Source of the DNA: Yoonia vestfoldensis SKA53 | GTDB lineage: Bacteria > Pseudomonadota > Alphaproteobacteria > Rhodobacterales > Rhodobacteraceae | NCBI RefSeq assembly: GCF_000152785.1 | Contig: NZ_CH672414.1 | Span: forward strand, 771,472 to 835,471 | DNA: 64,000 nt | Direction: 5' to 3' | Shown: piece by piece, positions 16,817 to 27,125 of the stretch | Numbering within the stretch: the first letter of the stretch is position 1 | Layout: each line of letters opens with the position of its first letter | Notes under the pieces: generated by a model | What the model was told of the DNA's origin: nothing | Seen by the model: the letters and a program-made list of their open reading frames with translations, nothing else | Databases searched by the model: none | Position numbers and translations under genes: made by a program

Positions 16817-17632
16817 TTAACGCGCCATGCTGCGTTCGTTGGCGCGCCGAAAATCTGTCGGCGTTTGCCCCGATTTTTCCTGAAAACTGCGGGTGAAATA
16901 GGCCGCGGAATGGAATCCGAGCGTTTCCGCGATCTGGTTGATCGGGATTTGCGTGTCGCGCAACAGCACGCAAGCCTCGTAATGGATGCGGTCATGCAGC
17001 AAGGCCAGCGCGGATCGCCCAGCGACCTGTTGGCAACAGCGTGCCAGATGCGTGGGCGTCACCCCCAGTTCGGCGGCATAGCTGCCAACCCCGCGATCAA
17101 GCTGGAAATCCCGCGCGATCAGTTGGGTATATCGCGCCACCAGCTTGGCTGCGGCACTGTCGCGGCGGCTGTCGTTGGGTGTGGCCACCTGCGCGCGCGC
17201 CTGCCTGTCCACAAAGATCGCCAGCAAGCCCAGCCACAAGGCCGCAGCCCGCGGGTGTCCGGCCGGTTGCAATTCGCGTTCGATCTGGTCGAAATATTGC
17301 GCTGCTTCCTTTTGCAACCAGACATCAAGCAGCCGCAGATGCACCGGATCAGCTGGCCAATTGGCGGTATCGGGCAGGGTCAGGACATGGCCATGCACGG
17401 TTGGGCCGACCTCGATGCCATACATGGTCTGTGGCGGCAGATAGATCAGGTTGTTGGGGCCATAACCATTGGTCAGGCCCGCGACTGTCACACGACCTTG
17501 CCCCTTGGTGATCAGGATCAGCCGCGCGGTCGGATGGCTGCGCATCGCCTCGGTCCGCCAGCGCATGGCGGGGCCTGCATGGGACAAAGACGTCAGCGCC
17601 AACGCTGACGGGACGTTTTGCATCAAGCTCAT
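16817..17632 (-). CDS. AraC-family transcriptional regulator
   Basis: A 271-residue regulator. The N-terminal half (about residues 20-120) is a cupin-like AraC ligand domain with the YLPPQTMYGIEV pattern. The C-terminal 100 residues hold the double helix-turn-helix, including AAELGVTPTHLARCCQQVAGRS and IAETLGFHSAAYFTRSFQEK followed by GQTPTDFR. ATG 17632 is chosen over 17677 because AAGG precedes it by about eight bases and the extra residues are not family-like. It lies directly upstream of the ABC operon in the same direction and likely controls it through the repeats at 16751-16785. Confidence 0.88.
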   Translation of the reverse strand: MSLMQNVPSALALTSLSHAGPAMRWRTEAMRSHPTARLILITKGQGRVTVAGLTNGYGPNNLIYLPPQTMYGIEVGPTVHGHVLTLPDTANWPADPVHLRLLDVWLQKEAAQYFDQIERELQPAGHPRAAALWLGLLAIFVDRQARAQVATPNDSRRDSAAAKLVARYTQLIARDFQLDRGVGSYAAELGVTPTHLARCCQQVAGRSALALLHDRIHYEACVLLRDTQIPINQIAETLGFHSAAYFTRSFQEKSGQTPTDFRRANERSMAR

Positions 17633-17695
17633 GAACGTTGCCTTAGGGTTGTATTTTAACCCAGAATGTCGCCACATAGACTACCGATCAATTGG

Positions 17696-18595
17696 TTAAG
17701 ATTGTGATAATTTTACTGTTGCAAAAATATCGGCATGATCCGCGTCCAAATGATGCCAGGCTTTGTGCCTTGCGCGGAACCATGTGCGCTGGCGCTTGGC
17801 ATATTGCCGTGAGGCGATAATTGCAGCGTCGCGGGCCTGTGGCAGTGATATCTGGCCTTGCAGATGGGCGATCAGGTCTGGCGCGCCGATCGCCTTGGCG
17901 GATTGATGCGCGGGGTTCCAGTGCGCCAGCATGGCACGCGCCTCGTCCAGCGCGCCGGTGTCCAGCATCGCATCGAACCGCCGCGCGATGCGGGCATCCA
18001 GCCAGTCCTTGGGCGCATCCAGCGTGATGGCGACCGTCCGGTCCAGCGCCAACAGCGGCGCAGGTGTCGCATCCTGCCAATCCGCAAGGCTGCGCCCGGT
18101 GGCACGCCACACCTCCCAAGCGCGCTGCACCCGCGCCCGGTTTTGCAGATCAATCCGGTCGCGGGTCGCGTCATCCAGTGCCGCGATCAGATCGGGCAGG
18201 GCGATCTGGTCCGCCTCGGCGCGGATCACGTCAGGCGTGGCGGGAATATCGGCCAGACCGCAAGTGAGCGCGTGAAAATTCAACCCCGTGCCACCCACGA
18301 TAATCGGGCGCAGCGCACCTTGCAGCAATGGCGCCAGATCGCGCAGCCAATGCCCTACCGAATAGGGCGCATCAAAAGGAACATGGCCATAAAGCGCATG
18401 TGGCGCGCGCGCCAGATCATCGGCGGATGGCCGCGCTGTCAGCACCTGCCAGCCTGCGAAAACCTGCAAGGCATCGGCATTGATGATCACCCCGCCTTGC
18501 TGCGTGGCAATCTGCAGCGCCAAGGCGGATTTGCCGGATGCGGTCGGCCCCGCGATCAAAACGGGTGTATCGGGTGCGATGGTGATCATCTGCAT
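17696..18595 (-). CDS. miaA: tRNA dimethylallyltransferase
   Basis: Adds the dimethylallyl group to A37 of tRNAs that read codons starting with U. The protein has 299 residues from ATG 18595 (a second ATG at 18589 is equally possible; AGG immediately precedes the first). The open frame continues far upstream antisense to pyrH and is not genuine there. Walker-type P-loop GPTASGKS lies at about 16-23, followed by INADALQVF (substrate/metal region), the [11 protein letters not shown] loop and the C-terminal [13 protein letters not shown] motif. It is divergent from pyrH, with 87 bases between. Confidence 0.93.
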   Translation of the reverse strand: MQMITIAPDTPVLIAGPTASGKSALALQIATQQGGVIINADALQVFAGWQVLTARPSADDLARAPHALYGHVPFDAPYSVGHWLRDLAPLLQGALRPIIVGGTGLNFHALTCGLADIPATPDVIRAEADQIALPDLIAALDDATRDRIDLQNRARVQRAWEVWRATGRSLADWQDATPAPLLALDRTVAITLDAPKDWLDARIARRFDAMLDTGALDEARAMLAHWNPAHQSAKAIGAPDLIAHLQGQISLPQARDAAIIASRQYAKRQRTWFRARHKAWHHLDADHADIFATVKLSQS

Positions 18596-18682
18596 CCTAT
18601 ACCGTCCTGACGCGACAAGCGCCATTGAACCCCGCCACGTTTTACGACATTTTGCGCCAAACCGGCGCGACAGGGGAATTGC

Positions 18683-19408
18683 ATGACCGATACACCGAAA
18701 ACCACCTATAAACGCGTCATGCTGAAAATCTCGGGCGAGGCGCTGATGGGCGACACCGCCTTTGGCCTGCATCCGCCCACCGTCCAGCGCATCGCACGCG
18801 AAGTCAAATCCGTGCATGACCTTGGGGTTGAAATTTGCATGGTCATTGGCGGCGGCAATATCTTTCGCGGGCTGCAAGGCTCTGCGCAGGGGATGGAACG
18901 CACCACCGCCGATTACATGGGCATGATCGCCACCGTGATGAACGCGCTGGCGATGCAATCGGCACTGGAAGAACTGGGCATCCATACCCGCGTGATTTCG
19001 GCCATCACAATGAACGAGGTGGCTGAACCCTATATCCGCCGCCGCGCGGTGCGGCATCTGGAAAAGAAACGCGTCTGCATCTTTGCCGCAGGCACCGGCA
19101 ATCCGTATTTCACCACCGACACGGCGGCGACACTTCGCGCCAATGAAATGAATTGCGAGGCGATTTTCAAAGGCACCAAGGTTGATGGCGTCTATGACAA
19201 GGACCCTGTCAAACATGCCGATGCGGTGCGTTACGATGTCGTCAGCTATGACGAAGTCTTGCAAAAGCATCTGGGCGTGATGGATGCCAGCGCGATCGCA
19301 CTTGCGCGCGACAACAACCTGCCTATCATCGTGTTTTCACTGGATGAACCGGGTGGTTTCAAGGGTATTCTGGCGGGCGAAGGCACCTATACTACCGTGC
19401 GCGATTAA
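18683..19408 (+). CDS. pyrH: UMP kinase
   Basis: Phosphorylates UMP to UDP in pyrimidine nucleotide synthesis. It has 241 residues, the normal length for this hexameric amino-acid-kinase-fold enzyme. It shows the N-terminal [13 protein letters not shown] motif, [10 protein letters not shown], the [13 protein letters not shown] segment and the [13 protein letters not shown] loop. An AGGGGA ribosome-binding site precedes the ATG. It is the first gene of the long co-directional run through lpxB, in the classical order with frr next. Confidence 0.96.
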   Translation: MTDTPKTTYKRVMLKISGEALMGDTAFGLHPPTVQRIAREVKSVHDLGVEICMVIGGGNIFRGLQGSAQGMERTTADYMGMIATVMNALAMQSALEELGIHTRVISAITMNEVAEPYIRRRAVRHLEKKRVCIFAAGTGNPYFTTDTAATLRANEMNCEAIFKGTKVDGVYDKDPVKHADAVRYDVVSYDEVLQKHLGVMDASAIALARDNNLPIIVFSLDEPGGFKGILAGEGTYTTVRD

Positions 19409-19483
19409 CGGCTGTCTATACAATCGGGCGGCATTGGCTTAGATGAAAACAACGCCCCCGCGTGACGAAGGAAGAACACGAGC

Positions 19484-20047
19484 ATGTCTGACGATTTTGA
19501 ACTTGATACCGACGATCTGGCCCGCCGCATGGACGGGGCCATCGCCAATTTGCGGGTGGAACTGGCGTCCCTGCGCACGGGGCGCGCGTCAGGCTCGATG
19601 CTGGAACCGATCATGGTCGATGCTTACGGATCGCCCACGCCGATCAATCAGGTCGGCACCGTCAACGTCCCCGAACCACGGATGGTCACCATCAACGTCT
19701 GGGACAAGGCTTTGGTCGGCAAGGTGGAAAAAGCTATTCGTGACAGCGGTTTGGGGATCAATCCTCAGTTGAATGGCACGATCATCATGCTGCCGATCCC
19801 CGAATTGAACGAAGAACGGCGCCGCGAATTGACCAAGGTTGCAGGCAATTATGCCGAACAGGCCCGCGTTTCCATTCGCAACCTGCGCCGCGATGGCATG
19901 GACCAGATCAAAAAGGCCAAGTCCGACGGTCTGTCCGAGGATGACCAGAAATTCTGGGAAACCACCGTGCAGGAAATCACCGACGCCCATACCAAACTGG
20001 TCGATGAAACGCTTGAAACCAAGCAAGCGGAAATCATGCAGGTCTAA
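19484..20047 (+). CDS. frr: ribosome recycling factor
   Basis: With EF-G, splits the post-termination ribosome. It has 187 residues, the family length, with the RRF landmarks [14 protein letters not shown] near the N-terminus, PPxxRxxL-like [15 protein letters not shown] in the middle, and [14 protein letters not shown] [16 protein letters not shown]. It follows pyrH by 75 bases and has an AAGGAAG ribosome-binding site. The order pyrH-frr-uppS is widely conserved. Confidence 0.96.
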   Translation: MSDDFELDTDDLARRMDGAIANLRVELASLRTGRASGSMLEPIMVDAYGSPTPINQVGTVNVPEPRMVTINVWDKALVGKVEKAIRDSGLGINPQLNGTIIMLPIPELNEERRRELTKVAGNYAEQARVSIRNLRRDGMDQIKKAKSDGLSEDDQKFWETTVQEITDAHTKLVDETLETKQAEIMQV

Positions 20048-20069
20048 GGACCACGCAGAAGGGGCCGGA

Positions 20070-20801
20070 ATGCGCCACGACATGGACCAGACCACCAAAA
20101 CCGGCCCCGCGCATGTCGCGATCATCATGGATGGCAATGGCCGCTGGGCGCAGCAACGCGGCAGGCCGCGTCTGTTTGGTCATCACGCAGGTGCGCGCCG
20201 TGTGCGCGAGGTTTTGCAATCCTGCCCTGAACACGGGGTCAAATACCTGACCTTGTTCGTTTTTTCGACCGAGAACTGGAAACGCACCCAGACCGAGGTT
20301 GCGGGCCTGATGCTGATGTTCCGCAAATATATCCAGCGTGAGGCGCGCGCCCTTGTGGATAACGGCGTGCGGGTACGGTTCATTGGCGACAGGATCAGGC
20401 TGGACGACAAGCTGGTCAGCCTGATGGATGAACTGGAACTGCTGACCGCGGGCAATGACCTGATACATCTGACGATCGCGCTGAATTACGGCGGCCGCGA
20501 CGAGGTGACCCGCGCCGCAAAGCGCCTTGCCTACGAGATCGAAATGGGCCGGCTGAGCCATAAGGATGTCGATGCCGAAACGCTGTCGCGGTTTTTGGAC
20601 ACGCATGTCCTGCCCGACCCCGATCTTGTGATCCGCACCAGCGGCGAGGCGCGGATTTCCAATTTCCTGCTCTGGCAATCGGCCTATGCCGAATATGAAT
20701 TCGTCGATACACTTTGGCCCGATTTCACGGCGGCCGAATTCGGCCGGGTGCTTGCAAGATACGGACAACGCGAACGCCGTTTCGGCGCAGTGCAGGCCTG
20801 A
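20070..20801 (+). CDS. uppS: undecaprenyl diphosphate synthase (cis-prenyltransferase)
   Basis: Extends farnesyl diphosphate with isopentenyl units to the C55 carrier lipid for peptidoglycan and O-antigen. It has 243 residues from ATG 20070, preceded by AAGGGG seven bases upstream; a second in-frame ATG is at 20082. It contains the catalytic IIMDGNGRWA motif near residues 19-28, FSTENWKR, LNYGGRDE and the C-terminal DLVIRTSGEARISNFL and SAYAEYEF signatures. It starts 22 bases after frr. Confidence 0.95.
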   Translation: MRHDMDQTTKTGPAHVAIIMDGNGRWAQQRGRPRLFGHHAGARRVREVLQSCPEHGVKYLTLFVFSTENWKRTQTEVAGLMLMFRKYIQREARALVDNGVRVRFIGDRIRLDDKLVSLMDELELLTAGNDLIHLTIALNYGGRDEVTRAAKRLAYEIEMGRLSHKDVDAETLSRFLDTHVLPDPDLVIRTSGEARISNFLLWQSAYAEYEFVDTLWPDFTAAEFGRVLARYGQRERRFGAVQA

Positions 20802-20803
20802 AC

Positions 20804-21607
20804 ATGACCGGCCAGCCGCCAAATCCCACGAAATGGGACGATCTGAGCATCCGCATCGCATCCAGCGTCGCGATGACATTTATCGGCGCTATCGGCGTGA
20901 TCTTGGGCGATGTCTGGTTCCAGATGCTGGTCGTTTTCGTCAGCGCGGTCATGGTCTGGGAACTCTGGATGATGATCCGCCCCACCGAGCCGACCACGGG
21001 GATGTTGCTCGCGGCGCTTGTCGCATCGGTCATGTCGGGGCATTTGGCCTATGACAGCCAATGGGGGCTGCTGTTGTTTCTGGTGGCACCGCTGATCGGT
21101 GCCACGCAATTGCGCACCGAGATCAAGACATTCTTTGTTTTTGCATTGGGCATTCAGCTTGCGGGCTGGGGGCTGGTGCATTTCCGCGCTGATTACGGCT
21201 TTATCTGGTTGTTGTGGCTGATGTCGGTTGTGATCGTGACCGATGTCTTTGGCTATTTCGCGGGCAAGGCATTCGGCGGGCCGAAATTCTGGCCGCGCTA
21301 CAGCCCCAAGAAAACATGGTCCGGCACCGCCGCTGGCTGGATCGGGGCGGCGCTGGTTGGTGCGGTCTTCATGATATTCACCGATGTCGGGCTGGTCATC
21401 GTGCCGATTTCCATGGCGCTGAGTTTTGCAGGACAAATGGGCGATATCGCCGAAAGTGCGTTGAAACGGCGGATGGGGGTCAAGGACAGTTCCACCCTGA
21501 TCCCCGGCCATGGCGGCTTGTTCGACCGGTTCGATGCGCTGCTGGGCGGGGCCTTGTTCATGCTGCTGGTCGCTGATGTGTTCGATATCCCCGGAGTCGC
21601 GTTTTGA
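20804..21607 (+). CDS. cdsA: phosphatidate cytidylyltransferase
   Basis: Makes CDP-diacylglycerol from phosphatidate and CTP at the inner membrane. It has 267 residues with about seven hydrophobic helices. The CDS family signature is intact near the C-terminus: ALKRRMGVKDSSTLIPGHGG followed by LFDRFD. The ATG at 20804 is two bases after the uppS stop. Its stop overlaps the TTG start of dxr by three bases, so expression is coupled. Confidence 0.94.
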   Translation: MTGQPPNPTKWDDLSIRIASSVAMTFIGAIGVILGDVWFQMLVVFVSAVMVWELWMMIRPTEPTTGMLLAALVASVMSGHLAYDSQWGLLLFLVAPLIGATQLRTEIKTFFVFALGIQLAGWGLVHFRADYGFIWLLWLMSVVIVTDVFGYFAGKAFGGPKFWPRYSPKKTWSGTAAGWIGAALVGAVFMIFTDVGLVIVPISMALSFAGQMGDIAESALKRRMGVKDSSTLIPGHGGLFDRFDALLGGALFMLLVADVFDIPGVAF

Positions 21608-22773
21608 GGCGGATCACCCTGTTTGGTGCCACCGGATCGGTCGGCCAAAGCGCGGTTGATCTGATCGCGCGTGATCTTGATGCCTATCAGGTCGTGGCCT
21701 TGACAGGTGGGCGCAATATCCAAAAATTAGCAAGTGATGCCATTGCCTTGCGCGCCGAACTTGCAGTGACGTGCCATGACGATTGTTATGCCGCGCTGAA
21801 AGATGCGCTGGCGGGCACCGGCATCGCCGTGGCCGCAGGTGACGCTGCGATCAAACAGGCCGCGATGCGCCCCGTCGATTGGGCGCTGTCCGCGATTATC
21901 GGATCGGCAGGGCTGGTGCCGGGGATGATTGCGCTGGATCATGGCACGACGCTGGCCTTGGCGAACAAGGAATCCCTTGTTACGGCCGGGCCTGTGCTGA
22001 TGGCGCGCGCGCGCGCTGCAGGGGCGACGATCCTGCCCGTGGACAGCGAACATTCTGCCGTGTTTCAGGCGCTGGTGGGCGAAGATATGGCTGCCGTTGA
22101 ACGCATCATCATCACCGCCAGCGGTGGCGCATTCCGCGATTGGCCCAAGGACAAGCTGGCAAGCGCCACATTGGCGCAGGCGTCAAGCCACCCCAATTGG
22201 GACATGGGCCAGCGGATCACGATCGATTCCGCATCCATGTTCAATAAGGCGATGGAACTGATTGAAACAAAAGAATTCTTTGGCGTGCCCTCCAGCATGA
22301 TCGAAGTGCTGGTGCACCGTGAAAGCCTGATCCACGCGCTGGTGGGCTTCAACGATGGCGCGCTGATGGCCCATGTCGGCCCGCCCGATATGCGCCATGC
22401 CATCGGTTACGCGCTGCATTGGCCAGACCGGCGGCATCTGCCGGTGGAACGGCTCGATCTGGCCAAGATCGGCTCGCTGAGCTTTCAGGCCCCCGATGAG
22501 GACCGCTATCCCGCGCTCGCGCTGGCGCGGCAGGTGATGGATACGGGCGGTCTGGCGGGGGCGGTGTTCAATGCGGCAAAGGAACGCGCGCTGGATGCTT
22601 TCATCGCAGGCCAGATCGGTTTCTTGCAAATGTCCGCTGTCGTTTCTGGCACGCTCGACAAAATGTCATCGGGTGGTGGGCTGCAAATCCAGGAGATGAC
22701 CCTAGATGATGTGTTAGAGGCCGACAGGCTGGCCCGCATTTACGCGGGCGAAATCACGACACAGATAGGATGA
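21604..22773 (+). CDS. dxr: 1-deoxy-D-xylulose 5-phosphate reductoisomerase
   Basis: First committed step of the MEP isoprenoid pathway: NADPH-dependent rearrangement and reduction of DXP to MEP. It has 389 residues with the NADPH loop FGATGSVGQSA at the N-terminus, LALANKESLVTAG, metal-binding PVDSEHSAVFQ, the ASGGAFRD loop and HPNWDMGQRITIDSASMFNK. The start is TTG at 21604, overlapping the cdsA stop; no in-frame ATG fits the family start. Together with uppS and cdsA it supplies isoprenoid carriers and phospholipid. Confidence 0.95.
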   Translation: MRRITLFGATGSVGQSAVDLIARDLDAYQVVALTGGRNIQKLASDAIALRAELAVTCHDDCYAALKDALAGTGIAVAAGDAAIKQAAMRPVDWALSAIIGSAGLVPGMIALDHGTTLALANKESLVTAGPVLMARARAAGATILPVDSEHSAVFQALVGEDMAAVERIIITASGGAFRDWPKDKLASATLAQASSHPNWDMGQRITIDSASMFNKAMELIETKEFFGVPSSMIEVLVHRESLIHALVGFNDGALMAHVGPPDMRHAIGYALHWPDRRHLPVERLDLAKIGSLSFQAPDEDRYPALALARQVMDTGGLAGAVFNAAKERALDAFIAGQIGFLQMSAVVSGTLDKMSSGGGLQIQEMTLDDVLEADRLARIYAGEITTQIG

Positions 22774-22777
22774 CGTT

Positions 22778-24112
22778 TTGGACCTGACGCAATTCATGCC
22801 GGTTTTCGGCAATTTTGCCTTTATGATAATGGCGTTCGTCGTGGCCTTGTCGGTGATCGTGGCGATCCATGAATACGGCCATTACATTGTGGCGCGCTGG
22901 TGCGGCATCCATGCGGATGTTTTCTCGCTCGGGTTCGGGCCGGTGATCTATAGCCGGACCGATGCGCGTGGCACGGTCTGGCAGATCGCGGCGCTGCCCT
23001 TGGGCGGTTATGTCAAGTTTCTGGGCGATACCAATGCCGCCAGCGTCGGGTCGGATGGCAGCGTGGACGCGGCCGATGCGCGCCGCTCGATGGCGGGTGC
23101 GCCGCTCTGGGCACGCACATTGACGGTGGCGGCGGGGCCTGTGTTCAATTTCATTCTGGCCATCGCGATCTTTACCGGATCGATCATGTATCAGGGCCGG
23201 GTGGCGGACCCGTTCACTATTGGTGATATCCGGCCCTTGCCTGCGCAATTCCAATCCGATTTGCGGGCAGGCGATGTCTTGTTGTCGGTTGCGAATGTTG
23301 CATTTTCTGTTCCTGAACGGCAGATGTCGCTGCTGGATCTGCTGCCGGTGCAGGAACGGCTGACCTATCAGATCACGCGCGAGGGGCGCGCGCTGGCGGT
23401 TGAAGGGCCTTATCCGATGCCGCCGCTGATTTCTGCACTGGCGCCACGGTCGGCGGCAGATAATGCGGGGCTGCGCATTGGCGATGTGATCACGGCAGTC
23501 GATGGTGATCCGATCTTTGGCTTTCCGCAATTGCAGGACAAGGTGATCAGCGCCCAAGGCGCGCCTTTGAACCTGACAATCTGGCGGGGCGGGCAGGATC
23601 TGGACGTGACCCTATCGCCGCGCATCACGGATGAGCCGCAGCCTGATGGCAGTTTTACCCAAAGCTACCGGATCGGGATTGTCGGAGATCTGATGTTCAC
23701 GCCGCAGACTGAATCTGTCGGGCTGATCGCGGCGGGCAGGCTGGGCGTCGAAGGCTTGTGGAACACCGCCACCACATCGCTGTCGGCCTTGCGCCATATC
23801 ATCATCGGGCAGATTTCAACCTGCAACCTGTCAGGCCCCGTGGGGATCGCGGAAACCAGCGGGTCGATGGCGCGCCAAGGCACACAAAGTTTCATCTGGT
23901 TCATTGGCGCATTGTCGGCAGCGGTGGGGCTGATCAATCTGTTTCCGATCCCCGTGCTGGATGGCGGGCATCTGATGTTTTACGCCTACGAGGCCGTAAC
24001 CCGCCGCAAGCCAAGTGACCGTGCGGTGCAGGTGTTCATGTTCATCGGTCTGGCGCTGATCCTGACGATGATGTCCTTTACCATCCTGAACGATACGATC
24101 CTTTGCCGCTGA
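22778..24112 (+). CDS. rseP: RIP site-2 zinc metalloprotease RseP
   Basis: An inner-membrane protease that cleaves transmembrane segments such as anti-sigma factors. It has 444 residues. The zinc site HEYGH is at residues 31-35 in the first helix, the second metal-ligand region PVLDGGHLMFY around Asp395, and a PDZ region in the middle (ALAPRSAADNAGLRIGDVI). The start is TTG at 22778 with AGGA seven bases upstream; ATG 22796 would be the alternative but shortens the N-terminus. It lies between dxr and bamA, as in many proteobacteria. Confidence 0.94.
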   Translation: MDLTQFMPVFGNFAFMIMAFVVALSVIVAIHEYGHYIVARWCGIHADVFSLGFGPVIYSRTDARGTVWQIAALPLGGYVKFLGDTNAASVGSDGSVDAADARRSMAGAPLWARTLTVAAGPVFNFILAIAIFTGSIMYQGRVADPFTIGDIRPLPAQFQSDLRAGDVLLSVANVAFSVPERQMSLLDLLPVQERLTYQITREGRALAVEGPYPMPPLISALAPRSAADNAGLRIGDVITAVDGDPIFGFPQLQDKVISAQGAPLNLTIWRGGQDLDVTLSPRITDEPQPDGSFTQSYRIGIVGDLMFTPQTESVGLIAAGRLGVEGLWNTATTSLSALRHIIIGQISTCNLSGPVGIAETSGSMARQGTQSFIWFIGALSAAVGLINLFPIPVLDGGHLMFYAYEAVTRRKPSDRAVQVFMFIGLALILTMMSFTILNDTILCR

Positions 24113-24223
24113 CCCTGTGACATAGACCGGCAAAGCGGCGCTTTGGTGGGCTTTGTCGTTTTGACATCGGGCTTTATAGCGGCTACTCCCTTTGCAAACG
24201 GGATGTCAGGACAGGCGGACGAA

Positions 24224-26524
24224 ATGCAGGGATTTGGTGAGCGCAGAATGGCGCAGGGCGCAGCAACAATACGGATGGTTGCGACGGTGACAGGTCTGGC
24301 GGTTCTGTCCGCCGGTGCTGCGGGCGCGCAGGACTTTGCGTTTAACGTCGTGACGATCGAAGGCAACCAGCGCGTGGCCGATGGCACAATCCTGTCCTTT
24401 GCCGGGATCAGCGCGGGTGCGACCCTGTCGGCGGCCGACCTAAACACCGCGGCCCAGCAGATACGGGAATCTGGCTTGTTCGAGACAGTTGACGTGGTGC
24501 CGCAGGGTGGCACCCTGGTGATCCGCGTTGTCGAATTTCCCACGATCAACCGGATCAGCATCGAAGGCAACACACGCATCCGCGATGCCCAGTTGCTGCC
24601 CCTGCTGCAAAGCGAACCGCGCCGTGCCTTTAACCCTGTACAGGCCGAGGCCGATACCAATGCGATCACGCAAGTCTATGCGAGCGAAGGCCGGATCAAT
24701 GCCGTGGTCACCCCGCGTATCATCCGGCTGGCCGAGAACCGCGTCGATCTGGTGTTCGAAGTCGCCGAATCCGGTGTGACCGAGATCGAGCGGATTTCCT
24801 TCCTTGGTAACCGAACCTATTCCGAAGGGCGGCTGCGCCGGGTGCTGGACACCAAACAGGCCGGTTTGTTGCGCGCCTTGGTGGCGCGCGATACATTCTC
24901 GCCCGACCGTGTCGCGCAGGACCGCCAGTTGTTGACAGACTTTTACATGTCGCGCGGCTATGCCGATTTCGAGGTGTTGAATGTCGATGTCACGCTGACG
25001 TCTGAACGCGATGCCTATCTGGTGACCTATAATATCCGCGAAGGTCAGCAGTTCAATTTTGGTACTGTCACCGTCAGCAGCACGATCCCCGGCGTCGATC
25101 CTGCCGTGTTTCAGGATGCGATCCGCACGCGTGACGGCGCGGTCTATTCGCCGGTGACGATCGAAACCGACATCACGCGGCTGGAACGGCTGGCAGTGCA
25201 GCGCAATGTCAATTTCGTCCGTGTTGAACCGCGCATCACCCGAAATGAGCGCGCGCTGACGCTGGATCTGGAATATGTGCTGGTCGAAGGGCCGCGGGTT
25301 TTTGTTGAACGGATTGATATTCAGGGCAATGGCACCACGCTGGACCGTGTGATCCGCAATCAGGTTGGCGTGGTCGAAGGCGACCCGTTCAACCCCCGCG
25401 AAATCCGCGATTCCGCGCGCCGTATTCGCGCGCTGGGGTTCTTTGAAAACGCGACTGTCGATACGCGGCAGGGGTCATCTGCCAATCAGGTGATCGTCGA
25501 TGTCGGCGTCACCGAAGGGCCGACCGGCACGCTCAGCTTTGGTGCCAATTACAACACCGACACCGGCGTTGGCTTGCTGGCATCTTATGGGCAAAGCAAT
25601 TTTCAAGGCCGTGGCCAGCAGCTTGATTTCGATCTCTCGACAGCCGAGACGAACCAGCGGCTCAGCTTTCGGTTTGCCGAACCGCAGCTTTTGGGCCGCG
25701 ATCTGCGCGGCGGGCTAGAGTTTTCCTATCGCCAGACCAACAACGAAAACGCAAGCTATGACACGCAGAACGGCCGGTTCAGCCCTTCGCTTGCCTTTCC
25801 GGTCAGCGACAACGGGCGTTTGTCGGTGTTCTATGCGTTCAACTATGCCGACCTGACCAATGTTGCCACGACCAGCAGCCAGATCCTGCGCGACGAGGAA
25901 ACAATCGGCGCGGTGGCGACCAATTCGCTGGGCTATGCCTATAGCTGGGATTCGCGCCGCGCGGGGATTGACCCCAATACCGGTTATATCCTGCGGTTCG
26001 GGCAGGAATTCGGTTTTGGTGACAGCCAGTTCATCCAGACCACCGCCTTTGCCGGTGCCGAAACCAAGGTCTTGAACGAAGAACTGACGCTGCGCGCCAC
26101 CGTCGAAGGCGGCTATCTGGATTATACAGATGGTCAAAGCCGCGTGACCGACCGGTTTTTCCTTGGCAGCCGCCTGATGCGGGGCTTTGATGCCGGCGGG
26201 ATCGGCCCGCGTGCGCGGGACGGCGATGATGCTATCGGCGGCAATGCCTTTGCCGTGGCGCGGCTCGAGGCGGAATTTCCGCTGGGCCTGCCCAGCGAAT
26301 ACGGCATATCAGGTGGTCTGTTTTACGATTACGGGTCGGTCTGGGATTCAGGCTATGCCGGTCAGGTCGATTACGATGACTTTACCGCACGCTCGGTGAT
26401 TGGGGCCGCGATTTTCTGGACCACGCCGATTGGGCCATTGCGGTTCAACTTTACCGAACCGCTTGACGTGCAGGCCCGTGACAAAACCCGCGCCTTCGAC
26501 GTCACGATCTCGACCAATTTCTGA
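24224..26524 (+). CDS. bamA: outer membrane protein assembly factor BamA
   Basis: Central barrel of the BAM complex that folds outer-membrane proteins. From ATG 24224 it has 766 residues; ATG 24248 is also possible and the frame is open from 24143. A signal peptide ends at GAAGA-Q. Five POTRA domains follow up to about residue 400 (repeated VxIEGN / I-x-G-N cores such as ISIEGNTRIRDAQLL and ISFLGNRTYSE), then a 16-strand barrel ending in the C-terminal phenylalanine (VTISTNF). The lid-loop RGF-type motif appears as LMRGFDAGGIGPR. It is co-translated with the Skp-like gene. Confidence 0.95.
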   Translation: MQGFGERRMAQGAATIRMVATVTGLAVLSAGAAGAQDFAFNVVTIEGNQRVADGTILSFAGISAGATLSAADLNTAAQQIRESGLFETVDVVPQGGTLVIRVVEFPTINRISIEGNTRIRDAQLLPLLQSEPRRAFNPVQAEADTNAITQVYASEGRINAVVTPRIIRLAENRVDLVFEVAESGVTEIERISFLGNRTYSEGRLRRVLDTKQAGLLRALVARDTFSPDRVAQDRQLLTDFYMSRGYADFEVLNVDVTLTSERDAYLVTYNIREGQQFNFGTVTVSSTIPGVDPAVFQDAIRTRDGAVYSPVTIETDITRLERLAVQRNVNFVRVEPRITRNERALTLDLEYVLVEGPRVFVERIDIQGNGTTLDRVIRNQVGVVEGDPFNPREIRDSARRIRALGFFENATVDTRQGSSANQVIVDVGVTEGPTGTLSFGANYNTDTGVGLLASYGQSNFQGRGQQLDFDLSTAETNQRLSFRFAEPQLLGRDLRGGLEFSYRQTNNENASYDTQNGRFSPSLAFPVSDNGRLSVFYAFNYADLTNVATTSSQILRDEETIGAVATNSLGYAYSWDSRRAGIDPNTGYILRFGQEFGFGDSQFIQTTAFAGAETKVLNEELTLRATVEGGYLDYTDGQSRVTDRFFLGSRLMRGFDAGGIGPRARDGDDAIGGNAFAVARLEAEFPLGLPSEYGISGGLFYDYGSVWDSGYAGQVDYDDFTARSVIGAAIFWTTPIGPLRFNFTEPLDVQARDKTRAFDVTISTNF

Positions 26525-27045
26525 TGCGCCTGTGGTCGGCGATTGCGGTCTGGCTGTTGCTGGCGTTGCCTTTGGCGGCCCAGCAATCGGGGCCGCAGGT
26601 TCTGATTGTTGACAGCGACCGGTTGTTTCTTGAAACGCAATACGGGCGGCAGATCGCCAGCGATCTTGCCGCACGCACCGCTGCTGTGCAGGCTGAAAAC
26701 GACGCCATTGTCGCTGCGCTAACCGAAGAAGAACGCAGCCTGACCCAGCGCCGGCCCGGCATGGACCCCGCCGCATTCCGGATCGAGGCCGCAGCCTTTG
26801 ACTCCAAGGTCCAAGAGGTTCGGCGCGCCCGCGATGCCATGAATGGTGAACTGGCGGCCGAGGCAGCAAAGGCGCGCGACATGTTCGAAGAACGCGCGCA
26901 GGCCGTGATTGCAAATCTGATGCTGGAACGCGGCGCCACCTTGGTGATGGAACAGCGCAATGTCATTTTGTCGGTGCGCACGGCCAATATCACCGATCAG
27001 GCAATCACCCGCATTGACCAGGTCCTGGGTCAAGGCACGCCCTAG
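26524..27045 (+). CDS. OmpH/Skp-family periplasmic chaperone
   Basis: A 173-residue exported protein: signal peptide ending LPLAA-Q, a short beta start (QVLIVDSDRLFLETQYGRQI) and a long charged alpha-helical middle (about residues 45-125) that would form the tentacles of the Skp trimer. Skp holds unfolded outer-membrane proteins on the way to BamA. The start overlaps the bamA stop by one base (TGATG). Sequence conservation in this family is low, so the call leans on architecture and on the position between bamA and fabZ. Confidence 0.86.
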   Translation: MRLWSAIAVWLLLALPLAAQQSGPQVLIVDSDRLFLETQYGRQIASDLAARTAAVQAENDAIVAALTEEERSLTQRRPGMDPAAFRIEAAAFDSKVQEVRRARDAMNGELAAEAAKARDMFEERAQAVIANLMLERGATLVMEQRNVILSVRTANITDQAITRIDQVLGQGTP

Positions 27046-27125
27046 CCACGCTTGCCGTGCGCGCTGCCGCTTGCTAGTCAGGGCCAGCCCCGTTGTTCGG
27101 GACCCGCCAAGACAAGGAACCCTAA

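Noticed and set aside
18596..19270. Upstream extension of the miaA frame antisense to pyrH
   Set aside because: MiaA family sequence begins at 18595 or 18589; the extension mirrors pyrH codon structure and has no motif.
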